A model generated the notes under the pieces. That model was not told where the DNA came from. It searched no databases and was given only the letters and a program-made list of their open reading frames with translations. Shown piece after piece: positions 60,312-64,000 of a DNA stretch of 64,000 bases. The DNA is from Roseburia sp. (GTDB lineage: Bacteria; Bacillota; Clostridia; Lachnospirales; Lachnospiraceae). How positions within the stretch are numbered: the stretch's first letter is position 1; each line of letters opens with the position of its first letter. The position numbers and the translations under genes were made by a program. The DNA is taken from the NCBI GenBank assembly GCA_026168605.1, contig JAPFDX010000001.1:186001-250000 (forward strand). The letters run 5' to 3'.

Positions 60312-61496
60312 ATGGAAAAGTTGGAATATGATGCCGTGATCGCGGGCTGTGGTGTGGCAGGATTGTATACGGCATTGCATTTAGGAGCGGATAAGCGGAT
60401 TCTGATGCTCTCCAAAGGAGATCTGGAAAGCTGTGATTCCATGCTCGCACAAGGGGGCATCTGCGTACTTCTGGATGAAGACGACTATGACACTTATTTT
60501 GAGGATACGATGCGCGCGGGTCACTATGAGAACCGGAAGGAGAGCGTTGACATCATGTTGCGGGGAAGCCGCGCCGTGATCGACGAGCTGCTCGCGCTTG
60601 GCGTGCGCTTCGCAAAAAATCCTGACGGGACGCTCGCCTACACGAGAGAGGGTGCGCACTCGAGGGCGCGCATCTGCTATCACAAGGATATTACCGGAAA
60701 AGAGATCACGACGGCGCTGCTCGCTGCAGTGCAGAAGCTTCCGAACGTCACCATACGGGAATACACGGCGATGACGGATATTCTGACAGAGGACGGCGTG
60801 TGCCGCGGGATCAAAGCACAGACGGCGGACGGCGAACCGTTTTTTGTCTATGCAAAGGATGTTGTCATGGCAACCGGAGGCATCGGCGGGCTCTATGAGC
60901 ACTCCACGAACTTTCCGCTGCTGACAGGGGACGCGTGCCGGATTGCCGAGAGGCATGGCGTCGCGCTGGAACACATGGACTATGTGCAGATCCATCCGAC
61001 CTGCCTTTTCAGTGAGAAGCCCGGACGCAGTTTTCTGATCTCGGAATCCGCAAGAGGCGAGGGGGCGATCCTTTTAAATCACAAGTGGGAGCGCTTCGTC
61101 GACGAACTGCAGCCGAGGGATGTGGTGACAAAGGCGATCCACGCGGAGATGGAAAAGGAGGGAGTGGGGCACGAATATCTTTCTTTTGAAAAAATCCCGG
61201 AACAGACGATCCTGGAGCATTTTCCAAATATTTACCAGCGATGTCTGGACGAGGGGTACGATCTTTTCAAAGAACCCATACCCATCGTTCCGGCGCAGCA
61301 CTATTTTATGGGAGGCGTCCATGTGGACAGTCATTCCATGACGACGATGCCGCATCTGTATGCCGTGGGCGAGACGAGCTGCAACGGCGTACACGGGAAG
61401 AACCGCCTGGCGAGCAACAGTCTTTTGGAGAGTCTGGTATTCGCAAAACGCGCGGCGGCACACATAGAGCAGAATGAGGAGGAGAGTGGATCATGA
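60312..61496 (+). CDS. nadB: L-aspartate oxidase, short form
   Basis: NadB oxidises aspartate to iminoaspartate, for quinolinate and NAD synthesis. 394 residues: Rossmann start DAVIAGCGVAGLYTALHL, MLAQGGICVLLDEDD, VVMATGGIGGLYEHSTN, QIHPTCLF, SESARGEGAILLN, HYFMGGVHVDSHSMTT and SNSLLESLVFAKRAA. The protein stops soon after that last block, so the C-terminal helical domain of E. coli NadB (about 130 residues) is missing. Overlaps nadC by 4 bp. In relatives nadA precedes nadB; here a FUSC gene does, so quinolinate synthase must be encoded elsewhere. Confidence 0.93.
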   Translation: MEKLEYDAVIAGCGVAGLYTALHLGADKRILMLSKGDLESCDSMLAQGGICVLLDEDDYDTYFEDTMRAGHYENRKESVDIMLRGSRAVIDELLALGVRFAKNPDGTLAYTREGAHSRARICYHKDITGKEITTALLAAVQKLPNVTIREYTAMTDILTEDGVCRGIKAQTADGEPFFVYAKDVVMATGGIGGLYEHSTNFPLLTGDACRIAERHGVALEHMDYVQIHPTCLFSEKPGRSFLISESARGEGAILLNHKWERFVDELQPRDVVTKAIHAEMEKEGVGHEYLSFEKIPEQTILEHFPNIYQRCLDEGYDLFKEPIPIVPAQHYFMGGVHVDSHSMTTMPHLYAVGETSCNGVHGKNRLASNSLLESLVFAKRAAAHIEQNEEESGS

Positions 61497-62350
61497 ATCC
61501 GATTACCATGCAGCTTGTAGCTGACAAATATATCAGGCTTGCCCTGGAGGAGGACATCAGCAGCGAGGACGTGACGACAAACGCTGTGATGCCGGAATAC
61601 AAAAAGGGAGACGTGCAGTTGATCTGCAAGCAGGACGGTATCATTGCGGGACTGCAGATTTTTGAGCGCGTGTTTACGCTGCTCGACCCGGAGACGACGG
61701 TGGAATTTCAGGTGAAAGAAGGGGACGCGGTTAAGAGCGGACAGCTTCTGGCGGTTGTGACCGGAGATATCCGCGTGCTTTTGTCCGGGGAGCGCACCGC
61801 GTTAAATTATCTGCAGCGGCTTTCCGGGATTGCGACCTACACCAGCACGGTGGCAAAGCTTTTGGAGGGCACAAAGACGAAGCTTTTAGACACCAGAAAG
61901 ACGACGCCGGGGATGCGTATTTTTGAAAAATATGCCGTGCGCATCGGCGGCGGCTGCAACCACAGATACAATCTGTCGGACGGTGTTCTGCTGAAGGATA
62001 ACCACATTGACGCGGCGGGCGGTGTGAAAGAGGCGGTTGCCGCCGCAAAGGCATATGCACCGTTTGTCCGCAAGATCGAGGTGGAGACGGAGAATCTTGA
62101 CATGGTGCGGGATGCCGTCGACGCAGGCGCAGACATCATTATGCTGGACAATATGACGCCGGAGGAGATGGCGGAGGCGATCCGCATCATCGACGGACGC
62201 GCCGAGACGGAGTGCTCCGGCAATATCACAAAAGAAAATATTAAAACGATCACAGAGCTTGGCGTGGATTACGTTTCCAGCGGCGCACTGACACATTCCG
62301 CGCCGATCATGGATATCAGCTTAAAGCATCTGCGGGTGCTGGAAGCGTAA
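61493..62350 (+). CDS. nadC: Nicotinate-nucleotide diphosphorylase (quinolinate phosphoribosyltransferase)
   Basis: NadC converts quinolinate and PRPP to nicotinate mononucleotide. 285 residues: LALEEDISSEDVTTNAV, GERTALNYLQRLSGIAT, LDTRKTTPGMR, YAVRIGGGCNHRYNLSDGVLLKDNHI and VDYVSSGALTHSAPIMDISL. All the active-site Arg, Lys and His blocks are present. The ATG overlaps the nadB stop codon. Confidence 0.97.
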   Translation: MNPITMQLVADKYIRLALEEDISSEDVTTNAVMPEYKKGDVQLICKQDGIIAGLQIFERVFTLLDPETTVEFQVKEGDAVKSGQLLAVVTGDIRVLLSGERTALNYLQRLSGIATYTSTVAKLLEGTKTKLLDTRKTTPGMRIFEKYAVRIGGGCNHRYNLSDGVLLKDNHIDAAGGVKEAVAAAKAYAPFVRKIEVETENLDMVRDAVDAGADIIMLDNMTPEEMAEAIRIIDGRAETECSGNITKENIKTITELGVDYVSSGALTHSAPIMDISLKHLRVLEA

Positions 62351-62375
62351 GGCGCATAAAGGGCTGCGGAAAATC

Positions 62376-62404
62376 TTGACTTCCCGCCAAAATCGTTCTA
62401 TAAT
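62376..62404 (+). promoter_or_regulatory. Promoter of yicC-remA-gmk
   Basis: TTGACT and TATAAT with a 17-bp spacer, 76 bp upstream of the YicC-family start. Confidence 0.8.
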
Positions 62405-62480
62405 AAATCGAATTAGCATCGTTTCCCGGCTGATCTGCAGGAGGCGGTGCTATCATGTCATGCATATTAGGAGAACACTC

Positions 62481-63359
62481 ATGATCAAGAGTATGACCGG
62501 TTTCGGGCGCTGTGAGACGGCAGACCAAAACCGCAAGTTTACCGTAGAGATAAAGTCGGTGAACCACCGCTATCTGGATGTGAATATCAAGATGCCGAAG
62601 AAGCTGAACTGCTTTGAGAGCGCGATCCGGAATCTTCTCAAGGAGTACATGGAGCGCGGCAAGGTGGATGTGTTCATCACATTTGAGGCGGACGCTGCGG
62701 AGAATTTCACATTGAAGTACAATGAGGCGGCAGCCGCGCAGTATCTGCACTATCTGCAGCAGATGTCTGAGAAATTCGGCATTGAGAATGATGTGCGGGT
62801 GAGTGTGCTTTCCGCATATCCCGAAGTCTTTACGCTCGAGGAGACGGACGCCGATACGGCAGAGCTCTGGAGCGGACTTGAGAAAGCCATACGCGGCGCA
62901 GCCGCACAGCTTGCAGAGAGCCGGATCGCAGAGGGAATGCGTCTGCGCGAGGATCTGGTCGGGAAGCTCTCGGGGATGCTTTCCCATGTGGATTACATCG
63001 AGGATCGCGCGCCGGAAATGTTGCGGGAATACCGGGAGCGTCTTGCCGGCAAGGTGCAGGAGCTTCTGGGCGACAGGCAGCTTGACGATGCGAGGATTGC
63101 GACGGAAGTCGCGGTTTTTGCCGACAAGGTGTGTGTGGACGAGGAGACGGTGCGCTTAAGAAGCCATATCCAGAGCATGATCGACACCTTAAACGCCGGG
63201 GGCGGCATGGGAAGGAAGCTTGACTTTATCGCGCAGGAGATGAACCGCGAGGCGAACACGATCCTCTCGAAGGCGAACGATATTAAGATCTCCGATACCG
63301 GGATCAGCTTAAAGACCGATATCGAGAAGGTGCGCGAGCAGATCCAGAATATCGAGTAG
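62481..63359 (+). CDS. YicC/YloC family endoribonuclease
   Basis: 292 residues from MIKSMTGFGRCE, the invariant N terminus of the family, seven bases after TAGGAGA; the track start adds 35 residues through the promoter. FTVEIKSVNHRYLDVNIKMPKK and the C-terminal GRKLDFIAQEMNREANTILSKAND...IKTDIEKVREQIQNIE blocks are typical. E. coli YicC is a ribonuclease that affects small-RNA turnover. The order yicC-remA-gmk is standard in Firmicutes. Confidence 0.95.
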   Translation: MIKSMTGFGRCETADQNRKFTVEIKSVNHRYLDVNIKMPKKLNCFESAIRNLLKEYMERGKVDVFITFEADAAENFTLKYNEAAAAQYLHYLQQMSEKFGIENDVRVSVLSAYPEVFTLEETDADTAELWSGLEKAIRGAAAQLAESRIAEGMRLREDLVGKLSGMLSHVDYIEDRAPEMLREYRERLAGKVQELLGDRQLDDARIATEVAVFADKVCVDEETVRLRSHIQSMIDTLNAGGGMGRKLDFIAQEMNREANTILSKANDIKISDTGISLKTDIEKVREQIQNIE

Positions 63360-63368
63360 GTGCAGGCT

Positions 63369-63638
63369 ATGGCAAAACTGATCAATATCGGCTTTGGGAA
63401 TATGGTAAATACGGATAAAATCGTCAGTATCATCTCATCGGATTCCGCGCCTGCCAAGCGCCTGATCCAAAGGGGCAAGGAGCAGGAGAATCTGATCGAC
63501 GCGACCCAGGGCAGACGGACCAAGAGTGTTATTTTTACAGAAAATCATACGATCATATTATCTGCATTGCAGCCGGAGACGCTTTCAGGCAGATTCAACG
63601 GCAATGTGGCAGAGGTTTTTGACGATGCAAAAGAATAA
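63369..63638 (+). CDS. remA: RemA-like regulatory protein (DUF370)
   Basis: 89 residues from MAKLINIGFGNMVNTDKIVSIISSDSAPAKRLIQ, following AGGTGCAGG. RemA is a DNA-binding protein that controls biofilm matrix and osmoprotection genes in B. subtilis. GRRTKSVIFTENHTIILSALQPETLSGRF is the second conserved half. The end overlaps gmk by 14 bp. Confidence 0.93.
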   Translation: MAKLINIGFGNMVNTDKIVSIISSDSAPAKRLIQRGKEQENLIDATQGRRTKSVIFTENHTIILSALQPETLSGRFNGNVAEVFDDAKE

Positions 63639-64000
63639 AGGGATTTTAGTAGTGGTATCCGGTTTTTCCGGTGCAGGCAAGGGTACAATCATGAAGGAGC
63701 TGATGCAAAAGCACAGCGACCAGTATGCGCTTTCCATTTCGGCGACGACCAGAGCGCCGCGCTGTGGCGAGACCGACGGCGTGGAATACTTTTTCAAGAG
63801 CCGTGAGGAGTTTGAGCAGATGATCGCAGACGGCGAGCTGGTCGAGTATGCACAGTATGTCGGCAATTATTACGGAACGCCGCGCGCCTATGTGGAGGAG
63901 CAGCTTGAGGCGGGCAAGGACGTTATTTTAGAGATCGAGATTCAGGGTGCGCTGAAGGTGAAGGAGCGTTTTCCGGATACGCTGCTCCTGTTTGTGACGC
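63625..64000 (+). CDS. gmk: Guanylate kinase (3' end outside window)
   Basis: The frame begins at ATG 63625 inside the remA end and runs off the window, so it is missing from the ORF track. MQKNKGILVVVSGFSGAGKGTI holds the P-loop, followed by SISATTRAPRCGETDGVEYFF, EFEQMIADGELVEYAQYVGNYYGTPRAYVEE and VILEIEIQGALKVK, the GMP-binding and core motifs of guanylate kinase. The P-loop reads GFSGAGKGT rather than GPSGSGKST, as often seen in clostridia. 125 complete codons are visible. Confidence 0.95.
   Translation, partial: MQKNKGILVVVSGFSGAGKGTIMKELMQKHSDQYALSISATTRAPRCGETDGVEYFFKSREEFEQMIADGELVEYAQYVGNYYGTPRAYVEEQLEAGKDVILEIEIQGALKVKERFPDTLLLFVT

Noticed and set aside
1-64000. CRISPR array, tRNA, rRNA or insertion sequence
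   Set aside because: No regularly spaced long repeats, no CCA-ended cloverleaf or rRNA sequence, and no transposase or integrase among the ORFs. Reading by eye could miss a diverged tRNA.

Overview
The window reads as a piece of a Firmicutes chromosome, most likely a Lachnospiraceae-type anaerobic gut clostridium. The signs are an Rnf complex in C-D-G-E-A-B order, the cmk-ispH-rpsA cluster, spore genes (GerW/YtfJ and an alpha/beta-type small acid-soluble spore protein), chemotaxis genes (CheR and a methyl-accepting receptor), RqcH/NFACT, RemA, FakA with Asp23, strong Shine-Dalgarno sites and moderate GC with a codon bias towards G/C. The genus cannot be fixed from sequence alone. The window opens inside cmk and closes inside gmk.

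Layout. 1-3.4 kb: cmk (partial), ispH, rpsA, a hairpin-rich intergenic repeat, and cheR. 3.4-8.2 kb: a peptide-type ABC transporter (ATPase and two permeases) divergent from its response regulator and sensor kinase. 8.2-17.1 kb: a YprB-like nuclease, the rnfCDGEAB operon, an AIM24 protein, a methyltransferase and ApbE, which flavinylates Rnf subunits. 17.3-29.6 kb: housekeeping genes on the plus strand (proB, DUF896, 5-FCL, proA, a lipoprotein, miaB, ruvA, ruvB, zapA, a U32 protein, a RodA/FtsW-type protein and a transpeptidase). 29.7-32.1 kb: Nudix, an unknown protein, DUF2953, GerW and a 46-residue membrane peptide. 32.2-35.8 kb on the minus strand: uxaC, an unusual HD-GYP-like protein and rpmB. 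36-42.1 kb: asp23-fakA, a chemoreceptor and recG. 42.1-51.2 kb is more accessory: a large palindromic repeat, a SASP gene, a MazE-like fragment, an AI-2E-family protein, a GntR-ABC module and a second ABC/two-component module paralogous to the first. 51.3-64 kb: rqcH, an AT-rich AlbA/Schlafen-like gene, pepF, a small helical protein, an XRE regulator fused to a FlhA-like domain, a CPBP protease, a FUSC protein, nadB-nadC, and yicC-remA-gmk.

How the parts work together. Rnf and ApbE form the ferredoxin:NAD+ energy-coupling module. Three separate ABC modules, two with two-component systems and one with a GntR repressor, look like envelope-stress or antimicrobial-peptide defence. In the two ABC/TCS modules the divergent control regions carry four direct repeats spaced exactly 11 bp, and the distance to both flanking -10 elements is nearly the same, which strongly suggests the response-regulator operator.

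Most notable observations: (1) a soluble HTH-XRE protein whose C-terminal two thirds resemble the cytoplasmic domain of the flagellar export gate FlhA; (2) the matched 11-bp operator tetrads; (3) two dispersed palindromic repeat families in gene-end positions, one attached to a 220-bp nested palindrome; (4) ispH ending in CUU-UGA with rpsA lying in the +1 frame. I saw no CRISPR array, no rRNA or tRNA gene, no insertion sequence and no prophage.
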